Assembly (NCBI GenBank): GCA_036984305.1
Contig: BQWY01000001.1
Location: 124,001 to 188,000 of the forward strand
DNA: 64,000 bases
Direction: 5' to 3'
DNA from: Nitrospira sp.
GTDB lineage: Bacteria; Nitrospirota; Nitrospiria; Nitrospirales; Nitrospiraceae
Shown: positions 26,156-35,184 of the stretch, piece by piece
How the letters are laid out: every line of letters begins with the position of its first letter
Position numbering within the stretch: the stretch's first letter is position 1
Position numbers and translations under genes: made by a program
The notes under the pieces: model-generated
Seen by the model: the letters and a program-made list of their open reading frames with translations, nothing else
Databases searched by the model: none
Told to the model about the DNA's origin: nothing

Positions 26156-29026
26156 TCAGACCGGTATTTTCGTGAGTGCTGTTTCCGTAGGGTCGACGAT
26201 GTCGGGTTCGGAGACGTGGTGCAATATCACAGCCCGCGCGTCGCGCCGTAGCGACAAGGCCGCCTTGAAGTCGTTCCCAACCGGCGCGATGGGTGGGCAG
26301 ATGACAATCGAGATCCGGCCCGGTCGGGGCAGCCAGTCTCCTTCAGGAAGAACCGTGCGGGTGCCCTGCAGGGCCATCGGCACAATTGGAGTCTGCGAGC
26401 GAACGGCGGCGGTGAAGGCGCCAAGTCGAAACGGCAGCAAGCCGGGCCGCCGCCGGAAGGTACCCTCGGGGAAGAACACGAGCGTCTCGTGTGCTTCCAG
26501 GCGCTTCGCGAGATGATCTGCGGCAGCCACGCTCTTTTCAACCGCAAACCGCTCGACAAACTGCACGCCGAGTTTCCTAAGAAACACGCGCATCACCCAT
26601 GCCCGCTCCAATTCGCCCTTCACCGTGAATATGGGCTGACCGGGCAGTACCGCGAAGAGGATCATGCCGTCGAGATAGCTCGAGTGATTGGATACGATGA
26701 TCCTGGACGTCTCGTCGGCCAGATAGGACAATCCGGTTACCTGCGGCGACAAACCGCACAATCGGATGAGAGTGCGAGCCATGAGTCGAGCGATGCCGTA
26801 GGCGGCCCTTTTAGACGGTGTGATCGCCACAAGGAGCCAAGCTATCACCAGGAGGAACCCACCAGCCGTCACACAATAGAAGCCGTATGCCCGCTCCCCA
26901 ACTGCGCGCAGCCGACGTCCAAGTTGTCCCGCAAGACCGGTGAGACCCAGTTTCGCCACTGACTGCCAGGACTGTGGGTGCTCCGTTCCGATCGTCCCCT
27001 GTTCATATCGTTCGCGCATGGTCGTGCGGCGGATTTTGCCGCTGGAGGTCTTGAGCACCGCATGCGGTGGGGCGAGTACGATGTCGTCCGGCGGCGATCC
27101 GACGATGTCGGTCGCAAGGCCCATGATCTGCCGGCGCAGGTCCTCCCGCTGAGCGGGATGTCGCTGCTTGGTTTCCGCCACCACGACGAGTTTCTCCGTC
27201 GCCGTCGCGCGATCGCGGCTGCCAAAGACTGCCACACATCCTTTGCGCATTCCCGGCAACTGGCCGATGGACAATTCCAATTCGTACGGATGGAGGTTGC
27301 GCCCGCCACGAATGATCAGGTCCTTCGTGCGCCCGGTGACATACACCTCGCCATTGGCCATATAAGCAAGATCGAACGAGTCCAGCCATGCTCCCAGTTT
27401 CATACGCTCGGTCTCCTCCGGATTACGGAGATATCCGCTCGTGGCCGATGGGCCCGTGAACTGAAGATGCCCTTCGACGCGTTCCGGTCGTACACCGCCC
27501 TGTTCATCTGCGATCCTGATCTGGTGCCCAGGGAGGGCCCCGCCGCAACTCACAAAGCGCAGCACATCCGTCTCGCCTGCCTCCGCTGGAATGGCCGCGC
27601 CCGTTGTCACAAAAGGCTCGCGCCGGATGCGATCGATCAACGGACCGCGAGCGGGAGGAGGAAACGCCACGCCGACAGTCGATTCGGCCAGGCCATACAC
27701 CGGCAACATCGCCTCCCGGCGAAATCCATGACGGGCGAACCGCGTAGCAAAACGGTCGAGCGTATCGGGGTTCACCGGCTCGGCACCGTTGAGGGCCAGG
27801 CGCCAAGAACTCAGGTCGACCCCTTCGAGGTCTTGGTCGGCGATGTGGGAGGCGCACAACTCGTAGGCAAAATTCGGTGCTGCCGAAATGGTCCCGCGAT
27901 GCATATGGATGGCCTTGAGCCAACGCACCGGTTTGGTAAGGAAACTCAGTGGGGACATGATCGCCAATGGATAGCCGCACACCAACGCACCAAGCCACGC
28001 GCCGATCAGTCCCATGTCGTGATACAGCGGCAACCAGCTGACGAAAACGTCCTCCTCCGTCACGTGGGTCACGTCTCGCATCGCCCGGATGTTGCTCAGC
28101 AAATTGGCATGCGTGAGGACGACTCCCTTAGGGCTTCCGGTGCTGCCGGATGTGTATTGGAGGAAGGCCGTGTCCTGTGCGGTCACGTAGGGTGTCTGGA
28201 ATGCCTCCGGGTCGCCGGCCGCTTCTACGGCCGTGGTCACATGCGTAATCGTCGGAACCTGGCCCTTGAGGAGGCGCGCCACGCGGGAGCCTTCCGGAAC
28301 CGTGATCAATGCGGTCACGTCTGCATTATTGAGAATGCTTGTCTGCCGCATCAGATGTTCTTCGAGCTGGGTCAATCGCGTCGGAGGGTAGATCGGGACC
28401 GGGATAGCACCGGCCAGTAGGATGCCGGAGAACGCGCTGAAAAAATCGCGCCCGGTGGGAAGCATCAACGCCACCGTTTGACCGGGCCTACATCCCGAAC
28501 GTCGGAGGCCCACTGCAATAGCCCGGGCTTCACGATACAGGGCTTGAAATGGGATCTGCTCAATCGTGCCTCCTTCACCGTGCACGTGAACATGGATGCG
28601 CTCACCGTGTACGGCGGCCTGCCAGGCCAGGGCATCGATCAGGGTGGGGATGGTGTCGGGGATACCGCCCGCCTTCTGGTGCGCTGGCAGCACCGTCTGG
28701 CTCGTGGCCTTCGCCCGGGCCACGCCCGCACGCGTCAGGATAGCGTTCAGAAAGTCGCCTGGGGTCCGGGCCTCGGCGACGAGACTCTCGGGAAGGTCGA
28801 CGTTGAATTCTCGCTCCAGTCTCGAGAACAACTCCACGCGGGAGAGGCTATCGAGGCCGAGATCGCGATCGAGCGCACTGTCCAAATTTGCCGAATGCGC
28901 TGCGGTGCTGCCGGGGTGGACTTCCTTCACGAGGGTTCGCACCACGGTCAGCAGCTGGTGAGGATATTCCGGTTGGGTGCCGGTCGTCGTGTTCGTCACG
29001 TTTGGCACTTCGCACGACTCACGCAC
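26156..29026 (-). CDS. ACP / acyl-adenylating enzyme / PlsC acyltransferase fusion
   Basis: This 956-residue three-domain protein begins with a carrier domain at about residues 25-95, with DRDLGLDSLSRVELF carrying the phosphopantetheine Ser60. The adenylate-forming domain, at about 120-670, has YTSGSTGSPKGVVLTHAN, LPLYHDMGLIG, VYGLAESTVG and the C-terminal TGRTKDLIIRGG with KTSSGKIRR; it resembles fatty-acyl-AMP ligases. A hydrophobic stretch near 700-725 leads to a PlsC-type acyltransferase domain (NHSSYLDG = HX4D, FPEGTFRR). The layout suggests activation of a free fatty acid, loading on the in-cis carrier and transfer to a lysolipid or glycerol phosphate. The acceptor is not known; the role in lipid recycling is inferred. 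Confidence 0.9.
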   Translation of the reverse strand: MRESCEVPNVTNTTTGTQPEYPHQLLTVVRTLVKEVHPGSTAAHSANLDSALDRDLGLDSLSRVELFSRLEREFNVDLPESLVAEARTPGDFLNAILTRAGVARAKATSQTVLPAHQKAGGIPDTIPTLIDALAWQAAVHGERIHVHVHGEGGTIEQIPFQALYREARAIAVGLRRSGCRPGQTVALMLPTGRDFFSAFSGILLAGAIPVPIYPPTRLTQLEEHLMRQTSILNNADVTALITVPEGSRVARLLKGQVPTITHVTTAVEAAGDPEAFQTPYVTAQDTAFLQYTSGSTGSPKGVVLTHANLLSNIRAMRDVTHVTEEDVFVSWLPLYHDMGLIGAWLGALVCGYPLAIMSPLSFLTKPVRWLKAIHMHRGTISAAPNFAYELCASHIADQDLEGVDLSSWRLALNGAEPVNPDTLDRFATRFARHGFRREAMLPVYGLAESTVGVAFPPPARGPLIDRIRREPFVTTGAAIPAEAGETDVLRFVSCGGALPGHQIRIADEQGGVRPERVEGHLQFTGPSATSGYLRNPEETERMKLGAWLDSFDLAYMANGEVYVTGRTKDLIIRGGRNLHPYELELSIGQLPGMRKGCVAVFGSRDRATATEKLVVVAETKQRHPAQREDLRRQIMGLATDIVGSPPDDIVLAPPHAVLKTSSGKIRRTTMRERYEQGTIGTEHPQSWQSVAKLGLTGLAGQLGRRLRAVGERAYGFYCVTAGGFLLVIAWLLVAITPSKRAAYGIARLMARTLIRLCGLSPQVTGLSYLADETSRIIVSNHSSYLDGMILFAVLPGQPIFTVKGELERAWVMRVFLRKLGVQFVERFAVEKSVAAADHLAKRLEAHETLVFFPEGTFRRRPGLLPFRLGAFTAAVRSQTPIVPMALQGTRTVLPEGDWLPRPGRISIVICPPIAPVGNDFKAALSLRRDARAVILHHVSEPDIVDPTETALTKIPV

Positions 29027-29221
29027 GCTGTCCTGATTCGGGAGGCCAGAACAGGAGGTGCTGAAGATGACAATGGCTTACCCTATCATGGGACGGCAGG
29101 AACACGAAAAACGGGGTATGCACAACCGAGGAAGATAGTCGATCGTATAGAACTAGCAATGCAGCAGTGGACAAGAGCTAGATATGAACTACTACGGGCG
29201 AGACCCGTGAAGGTAAAGATA

Positions 29222-29305
29222 TGGTGCCGAAGGCGGGACTTGAACCCGCACGGCTTGCGCCACACGCCCCTCAAACGTGCGTGTCTGCCATTCCACCACT
29301 TCGGC
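29222..29305 (-). tRNA. tRNA-Leu(GAG)
   Basis: On the minus strand the acceptor arms GCCGAAG and CTTCGGC close the molecule, with the encoded CCA end. The D arm (GTGGAATGGCAGAC), anticodon stem CACGT/GCGTG with loop TTGAGGG (anticodon GAG), a long variable arm (TGGCGCAAGCC) and the T arm GCGGGTTCAAGTCCCGC are all present. The long variable arm and anticodon fix it as a class II leucine tRNA. Confidence 0.95.
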
Positions 29306-29563
29306 CCAAACTACTTAGCGTCTTGCGGATATCCTGAATCTTCAAGGACTTCGCACAGGGACGGTGTTTTGTTAAGAGGGTCAATCGTGGCCAGGATCGT
29401 AGCCGTCACCGTGGCCGCTCGTCAAGAGTCTTCCCGTAGGGAGGCGATCACTAGGGTTGCCAGGATAACCCCGATCAGGTGGGAGACAGCCGCGTCGATT
29501 GAGCGGGAGCGATATACCTATCGTTGAGCTGGAACTCGTTGAGGGTTGGTAAGCCGTCTGCTG

Positions 29564-29890
29564 CTAGCGCTGGGAGTCATCAAGAATATTGGTCTGCACA
29601 TCGGCAACCGAGTTCAGGACGCTTTGTCGCTCATCTTCAGAGAGATCCTTCAAGTGCATCACGGCCTCGCTGGCGCTGGCGTACTCTTTCATGGTTTGCC
29701 GTTTCTGGGCTTCCTGCGGGTGGCGGTCTGGCGCTAGTCGATTGACGAGACTTGTCAACTCTCTCACATAGTACGCGATGCAGTCGATCTCGACAGACGA
29801 GAATGCAGTCGCGTTCTGAAGACCGGCTGCAGAGATGAGGCGTTCACACGAACGGGAGAGGTCCTTAAGCTCTTGGCGGAGAGGTAACAT
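29564..29890 (-). CDS. Hypothetical protein
   Basis: The 108-residue product is predicted to be soluble and mostly helical, starting MLPLRQELKDLSRSCERLI. It has amphipathic segments (VRELTSLVNRLAP, HLKDLSEDERQSVLNSVADVQ) and no signal sequence or known motif. It stands alone in a gene-poor stretch upstream of tRNA-Leu. Composition and length are compatible with a real small gene, but there is no strong Shine-Dalgarno sequence. Function unknown. Confidence 0.5.
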   Translation of the reverse strand: MLPLRQELKDLSRSCERLISAAGLQNATAFSSVEIDCIAYYVRELTSLVNRLAPDRHPQEAQKRQTMKEYASASEAVMHLKDLSEDERQSVLNSVADVQTNILDDSQR

Positions 29891-30531
29891 GGCTGTTCAG
29901 GTTTCCCCACAGAGTCGGAGGAACTGAACTTCCATCACCATCCCGACTTGCGAAGAAGGAGGGATGCTACGTGCGAGGTAGCCTGTTGTCAAGCTAGCTT
30001 CGGCTAGTGGAGTCAACCCCGACTTCGCCGCTCGAGCTAGGAGGTTGAACGGAATTGGTTCAGAATCTTTCAGCCCAAGCGCACAGTGAACAAGTCCCTT
30101 TTCCCCGTGCGGTCTTCAACGTTACACGCACGCGCCCCCCAGTGGTGGTGCGCGGACTGAGCATGTATCGGCTGGCCCCGAGTGCCGTATGCTGTAGAGA
30201 TACATAGCCAGATCGACCGCCAGACCGTCGAATCGCTTCGTTCAGAGACGATCCCTTCGAAGTCCAGAGATCACGATCCACGAAAGGGAGAGGCGAGGGG
30301 AGCCCTCCAAAGTCGCTCGACCGCTCCAAGGTGCCGTTGATCTCATTACGCACCAAAATCCGCACTGGCCACAGAGGTTTCTGAGAGTAGAGGGCGGGTT
30401 ATAGAAGTGGGCAAAAATCCTTGTCAATCAAGGACCCCTTGGTTAGAATTTCGTCCTGCGTCTCTTCCGCGCTCCTTCGCGCGGTCCTTCAGACCACCAT
30501 CGGGTGTGTCGCGACCCGTATTCGAGGCTGC
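29891..30531. other. Gene-poor stretch
   Basis: About 640 bases contain no gene I can support. A 101-codon minus-strand frame (30060-30365) has an ATG but no known motif and ends in Cys/Trp-rich residues that look random. The plus-strand frame that enters the next gene from 30421 begins with a TTG and has no conserved residues before about 30590. No RNA, repeat or mobile-element trace was seen. Confidence 0.4.
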
Positions 30532-31227
30532 GTGTCTCTGGACTTGGCTCATGATCCGGTCGATGTGCGACCCACGACCAGGATCGCCGCATTTTTTGAC
30601 GTCGACAACACGCTGTTGCCGGGGTCGGCCAGCGAACTCCGATTCTTTCGCTATCTGTGGCGGCATGACATCGTGGGCTGGCGTGAAACAGTACGAAGTG
30701 TGGCGCATCTGCTCCGGCACATGCCGCCGGTATCGTACCAGCCGTTGCGCGTGCGCAAGTTGTATCTCGAGGGAAAATCCCCCGAGGTCCTCGACGATCT
30801 TGCGGAACGATTCTCACGGGCCCATCTCATCCCGGCGCTGTCGAGACAAGCCCTGGCTCGGCTCGAGTCGCACCGGGAGGCAGGACACGAGGTCGTATTG
30901 GTGACGGGTTCGTTGGAGAATCTCATCCTGCCCCTTGCTCGCCATCTGGGAGTCGAGACCGTGATTGCTGCCAGACTGGTCCGAGACGCGTGCGGCTATA
31001 CCGGACACGTGTATCCCCCGCTCCCGTACGGAGAGGGCAAGCGTGCCTTGATTGAAGCGTGGTCCCAGGCTCGCAGCATTCATCTCCCGTCCAGCTATGC
31101 ATACGGAGATAGTCCCGGCGATGTTGCCCTTCTGGAAGTCGTCGGGAATCCATTGGTCGTGAACCCGATCCGCGGCATGGAGCAGGTCGCTCAGCGGCGG
31201 AATTGGTCGGTCATCCGGTGGGAGTAG
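30532..31227 (+). CDS. HAD-superfamily (subfamily IB, SerB-like) phosphatase
   Basis: The soluble hydrolase shows the three HAD motifs: AAFFDVDNTLLPGS with the nucleophile Asp and the second Asp, VLVTGSLEN with the Thr/Ser, and the Lys in YGEGKRAL followed by AYGDSPGDVALL with the metal-binding Asp. Subfamily IB members hydrolyse small phosphomonoesters such as phosphoserine or related lipid/sugar phosphates. A GTG at 30532 gives 231 residues with a short lead into motif I; a TTG at 30421 would add 37 unconserved residues. It ends seven bases before queE and is probably cotranscribed with it. Confidence 0.85.
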   Translation: MSLDLAHDPVDVRPTTRIAAFFDVDNTLLPGSASELRFFRYLWRHDIVGWRETVRSVAHLLRHMPPVSYQPLRVRKLYLEGKSPEVLDDLAERFSRAHLIPALSRQALARLESHREAGHEVVLVTGSLENLILPLARHLGVETVIAARLVRDACGYTGHVYPPLPYGEGKRALIEAWSQARSIHLPSSYAYGDSPGDVALLEVVGNPLVVNPIRGMEQVAQRRNWSVIRWE

Positions 31228-31234
31228 ACGCCTC

Positions 31235-31870
31235 ATGCGCGTGACGGAGATTTTTCACAGCATTCAAGGGGAGTCGACCTTTGCCGGGCAACCCTGCGTG
31301 TTCATCCGACTGACCGGGTGTCCGCTCCGATGCACCTGGTGCGATACCGCCTATAGTTTCCACGGGGGTGAGGAAATGAAACTGGAGGAGGTATCGGCAA
31401 GAGTCGAAGCCTATGGCTGTGGGCTGGTCGAAGTCACGGGGGGTGAACCGTTGGCTCAAGCTGAGGCGTTCCCGCTGTTGCAACGACTCTGCGATCAGGG
31501 GTTCACCGTCTTGCTCGAGACCAGCGGCGCCGTCGATGTCCGTGGTGTGGATCGACGCGTGCGCACGATTCTTGATATCAAATGTCCAGGGAGCGGCATG
31601 TCGCAGCACATGCGATGGGAGAATCTCGACTGTCTTCAGGCCACGGACGAGATCAAGTTCGTCTTGAGCGACCGCGCCGATTATGAATGGGCTCGCGCGA
31701 TCGTATTGGAACGCGGGTTGACCGCGCGCCACCCGGTTCATTTTAGCCCGGTGTTCGGACAACTGGAGTTTCGGACCCTGGCGGAATGGATCTTAGCGGA
31801 TCGATTGCCGGTTCGCTTACAGCCTCAGTTGCACAAATTTATTTGGTCTCCCGATATGCGGGGCGTGTAG
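31235..31870 (+). CDS. queE: 7-carboxy-7-deazaguanine synthase
   Basis: This radical-SAM enzyme of the queuosine/7-deazaguanine pathway converts 6-carboxytetrahydropterin to 7-carboxy-7-deazaguanine. The N-terminal EIFHSIQGES and the cluster motif CPLRCTWC (CX3CX2C) are diagnostic, with VTGGEPLAQ as the SAM-binding GGE block and DIKCPGSGM later. The 211-residue length is normal. No other que genes are in the window. Confidence 0.93.
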   Translation: MRVTEIFHSIQGESTFAGQPCVFIRLTGCPLRCTWCDTAYSFHGGEEMKLEEVSARVEAYGCGLVEVTGGEPLAQAEAFPLLQRLCDQGFTVLLETSGAVDVRGVDRRVRTILDIKCPGSGMSQHMRWENLDCLQATDEIKFVLSDRADYEWARAIVLERGLTARHPVHFSPVFGQLEFRTLAEWILADRLPVRLQPQLHKFIWSPDMRGV

Positions 31871-31950
31871 ACGACCGGGCAAGAACCCCCCATCGTCGCA
31901 CAACACAGACGGGCACTTCACGTGATTCAGACGAGAGGAGCGCAGACGCG

Positions 31951-33471
31951 ATGAACAAGCTGCAGGTGGAAGCGAAACTTGGGCGTGTTGAAGGGCAGTC
32001 GTCCGATATGGTCGTATTGTTTCTGTTCGAAGGAGAGACCACGCTCAAGCATGAGGCTGCCTGGTTCGATAAGGCTCTTCACGGCGCCATTATCGATACC
32101 ATCCGGACGGGAGAGTTCGACGGAAAGGCAGGGGACGTGTTGCCGATGCATGCGCAGGGCAAGGTACCGGCCAAGCGTGTGCTGCTCATCGGTCTGGGCA
32201 AGCGTAGGGAGTTCAAACTCGATGCCTTGCGGCAAGGGATGGGGCATGCAGTCAAGCGGGCCCGTCAGGCCAAGGTCTCGGGATTCATCGGCACGCTCCC
32301 ACCGGTATTCCCCAAGGGTTGCACGGCGGTGGATGTGGGGCAGGCCATGACCGAAGGGACCGTGCTGGGTAACTATCAGTTCACGGCGTATCGGAGCGAC
32401 GGAAATGGAACTCCACGGCACGAGGTCACGCAGTTCACTCTTCTGGTCCCGGACAAGGTTCGGCTCAAACAGGCGGCGGAAGGCGTGCGTCGAGGGACCG
32501 CCACCGGGGAGGCGGCGGTCTTTGCACGGGATCTGTGCAATCACCCGTCCAATGTGATGACGCCGTCGCGTATCGCCGACGAGGCCAAGGCGATCGCAAA
32601 GGAGACGGGAGTCTCGCTCAAGATACTCGAAAAAAAGGAGATTGAAGAATTAGGAATGGGTGCGCTGCTTGGCGTGGCGCGAGGGAGCCATGAGCCGCCG
32701 AAGTTCATCATTCTGGACTACAAAGGTCCCAAGACAGCGAAAGGCAGCAAGCCGACCGTATTCGTGGGGAAAACCATCACATTCGATACCGGCGGTATCT
32801 CGCTCAAGCCGTCAGAGAACATGGAGCAGATGAAGGCCGACATGACCGGCGGGGCTGAGGTCTTGGCGTCGGTGCGCGCGGCGGCGCGATTGAAATTGCC
32901 TATGCATCTCGTCGGCATCCTGCCGGTGGCGGAAAATATGCCCGGCGGACGAGCCATGAAACCCGGCGATATCGTGAAAACACTTTCGGGAAAGACGGTT
33001 GAAGTGCAAAATACAGATGCGGAAGGTCGATTGATCCTCGCTGATGGATTGGCCTACGCCGCCCGCCTCGACCCCGCTGCCGTGATCGATATTGCGACGT
33101 TGACCGGGGCCTGTGTCGTGGCCCTTGGCCAATTCGCCATTGGGATGCTCGGCACCAGTGATGCGCTAAAGCGTCGGCTGCAGGCCGCCGGACAGAAGGC
33201 CGGCGAGCGGGTCTGGGAAATGCCGCTCTGGGACGAGTATTTCGAGCAGCTCCGGAGCGACGTCGCGGATATGCGGAACATCGGGGGACGTGGCGGGGGG
33301 ATGATTACCGCGGCGGTGTTCCTGAGCAAGTTCGCCGAGGGGTATCCGTGGGTCCACCTGGACATTGCCAGCACGGATTGGAGCGAACGCGAACGCGCCT
33401 ATATTCCGAAAGGACCTACAGCAATCGGGACTCGGCTGTTGCTGCAATATCTGATCGACCACTCTTTGTAA
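31951..33471 (+). CDS. pepA: Leucyl aminopeptidase (M17)
   Basis: This cytosolic M17 metallo-aminopeptidase (506 residues) has a divergent N-terminal macro-like domain and a conserved catalytic domain. Metal and catalytic residues are visible in VGKTITFDTGGISLKP (Lys, Asp), MKADMTGGAE (Asp) and NTDAEGRLILADGL (Asp, Glu, Arg). The ATG at 31951 gives the standard length; the frame is open further upstream into queE, which was ignored. It is followed 12 bases later by nagZ. Confidence 0.95.
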   Translation: MNKLQVEAKLGRVEGQSSDMVVLFLFEGETTLKHEAAWFDKALHGAIIDTIRTGEFDGKAGDVLPMHAQGKVPAKRVLLIGLGKRREFKLDALRQGMGHAVKRARQAKVSGFIGTLPPVFPKGCTAVDVGQAMTEGTVLGNYQFTAYRSDGNGTPRHEVTQFTLLVPDKVRLKQAAEGVRRGTATGEAAVFARDLCNHPSNVMTPSRIADEAKAIAKETGVSLKILEKKEIEELGMGALLGVARGSHEPPKFIILDYKGPKTAKGSKPTVFVGKTITFDTGGISLKPSENMEQMKADMTGGAEVLASVRAAARLKLPMHLVGILPVAENMPGGRAMKPGDIVKTLSGKTVEVQNTDAEGRLILADGLAYAARLDPAAVIDIATLTGACVVALGQFAIGMLGTSDALKRRLQAAGQKAGERVWEMPLWDEYFEQLRSDVADMRNIGGRGGGMITAAVFLSKFAEGYPWVHLDIASTDWSERERAYIPKGPTAIGTRLLLQYLIDHSL

Positions 33472-33483
33472 CGAGCGAGGACC

Positions 33484-34578
33484 ATGACACTCAAAGAGAA
33501 GATCGGCCAGCTGTTCATGCTCGGATTCATGGGTACGACCGTGTCCAAAGACTGGTCGCGGGTCATGACCGAGTACCAACCGGGCGGGGTCATTCTCTTT
33601 TCGAGAAACCTCGTGTCCCGCGATCAAATCGTGCGCCTGACGAACGAGCTTCAGAAGCGCGTCGAGATTCCCCTCCTGATCTCGATCGATCAGGAGGGCG
33701 GTCGCGTCTCTCGCCTTCCGAAAGGGTTTACGATTTTTCCAGCCGCGGAGGTCGTGGGACATAGTCAGTCGACGCTGGCATATGGTGCGGCGGCCGCGAT
33801 CGCCAATGAGTTGCGCGCCGTCGGCGTGAATATGAACATGGCTCCGGTCCTGGACGTGAACAGCAATCCCGACAATCCCATCATCGGCGATCGCGCCTTC
33901 GGCGCGACGGCAACGGCCGTATGCGAATTCGGCTTGGCGACGATGGCGGGGCTCCAAGACCACCGCGTGGTGGCCTGCGGTAAGCACTTCCCGGGGCACG
34001 GCGATACGATCAAAGATTCACACAAGGAGCTCCCGGTCGTCTCCGCGCCGATCGAGCGACTGCGGGACATGGAACTGCGGCCCTTCCAGCATGCCATTGA
34101 AAACGGGCTGGCGAGCCTCATGACGGCCCATGTGGTCTATGAAGCAGTGGATCCGTCGCTGCCTGCCACCTTGTCTCCGATCGTCCTGCGATCGCTGCTT
34201 CGGGAGGAGTTCGGGTATGATGGGCTCGTGTTGACCGACGACTTGGAAATGCACGCTATCATCGATCACTACGGCATCGAAGAAGCGGCGGTGCGGGCCT
34301 TTTTAGCTGGGGTCGACATTTTGCTGATTTGCAAGGAGCATGATCGGGAGGTGGCTGCGATGGAAGCCATGCTGACGGCGGTGAAAGACGGCACGATCAG
34401 CGAGGCTCGCCTCGAGGCCTCGCTGCGACGAATCGCCCGAGTGAAAGATCGGTTCGTCCTTCCCTATGAGGCCGCTCGCATTCCGGATGCCAAATCCGTC
34501 GTCGGCTGCTCGGCGCATCAAGATGTGCTCTCGCGCGTGACTGAGGGCCGTGGACGAGGCGCCGGCGTCGCGGTATAG
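33484..34578 (+). CDS. nagZ: Beta-N-acetylhexosaminidase (GH3)
   Basis: NagZ removes N-acetylglucosamine from anhydro-muropeptides in cytosolic peptidoglycan recycling. The 364-residue protein has the GH3 barrel with SIDQEGGRVSRL, KHFPGHGDTIKDSH (the His/Asp catalytic dyad loop) and LTDDLEMHAI with the nucleophile Asp. There is no signal peptide. It follows pepA closely, and a small Cys protein follows 22 bases later. Confidence 0.94.
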   Translation: MTLKEKIGQLFMLGFMGTTVSKDWSRVMTEYQPGGVILFSRNLVSRDQIVRLTNELQKRVEIPLLISIDQEGGRVSRLPKGFTIFPAAEVVGHSQSTLAYGAAAAIANELRAVGVNMNMAPVLDVNSNPDNPIIGDRAFGATATAVCEFGLATMAGLQDHRVVACGKHFPGHGDTIKDSHKELPVVSAPIERLRDMELRPFQHAIENGLASLMTAHVVYEAVDPSLPATLSPIVLRSLLREEFGYDGLVLTDDLEMHAIIDHYGIEEAAVRAFLAGVDILLICKEHDREVAAMEAMLTAVKDGTISEARLEASLRRIARVKDRFVLPYEAARIPDAKSVVGCSAHQDVLSRVTEGRGRGAGVAV

Positions 34579-34600
34579 TCCTCCGTTGAAGGAGGACTCC

Positions 34601-34984
34601 ATGGCACTAAAAAGGGGCGACATTCTCGACGAGCGCAAGCGCTTCCCGGACAGTTGCGGGTTGGTGGTCAAGATCATGGGGGGTGGCGAAGGTTTCGAGA
34701 AGATCGTCTGCTGTGGCCATGAGTTGACCGAGGCCGATGTGGTCTCGGACATCCTTCCCTCGAAAGGTCGGAAGAAAGGCGCCCTACCTCCGGCTGCCAT
34801 GATCGAAGAGAAGCGGCAATTTCCTGATTCCTGCGGGCTGCGCGTGATGGTCTTGGACGGTGGCGCAGGATTTCAAGGTGTGCAGTGCTGCGGTCACACC
34901 ATCACGACTCGGGCCGTTCACGACCTGAAATTCGGACAGCGGAGCGAGCCGCCCAGCCCCACAGGTCCCGCAGGAAATGCCTAG
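34601..34984 (+). CDS. Small protein with two tandem FPDSCG...CCGH repeats
   Basis: This 127-residue soluble protein is an internal duplication. FPDSCGL occurs at residues 15-21 and 74-80, and CCGH at 37-40 and 96-99, a period of 59 residues. Each half has three Cys and one His, arranged like a metal or redox centre. A GAAGGAGG immediately before the ATG at 34601 decides the start; upstream codons overlap nagZ. The family is not recognised. Its place after pepA and nagZ gives no clear functional hint. Confidence 0.82.
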   Translation: MALKRGDILDERKRFPDSCGLVVKIMGGGEGFEKIVCCGHELTEADVVSDILPSKGRKKGALPPAAMIEEKRQFPDSCGLRVMVLDGGAGFQGVQCCGHTITTRAVHDLKFGQRSEPPSPTGPAGNA

Positions 34985-35184
34985 TCGATAACCAAGGACC
35001 TGTCGCACCTCGCTATCGGGTGTCTTCCTTTTGTAGCTTACCAGCGCGCGGTATTCGCGAATTCTCTCTCATGGGTCTCTCGTGCTAAGCGGTGCCGCTC
35101 CAAGGGGACCGACGGGAACGGCTGCTCAAGAACAAAGCTCTGAGTTCCGTCGAGAGGCAAGGTGAACTTGGGCGCTCGAATCAG

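Noticed and set aside
29086-29274. 62-codon minus-strand frame beside tRNA-Leu
   Set aside because: The start of the translation (CGFKSRLRHH) is the tRNA-Leu 3' half read as protein.
30060-30365. 101-codon minus-strand frame in the gene-poor stretch
   Set aside because: No motif, signal or ribosome-binding site, and a random-looking Cys/Trp-rich end.
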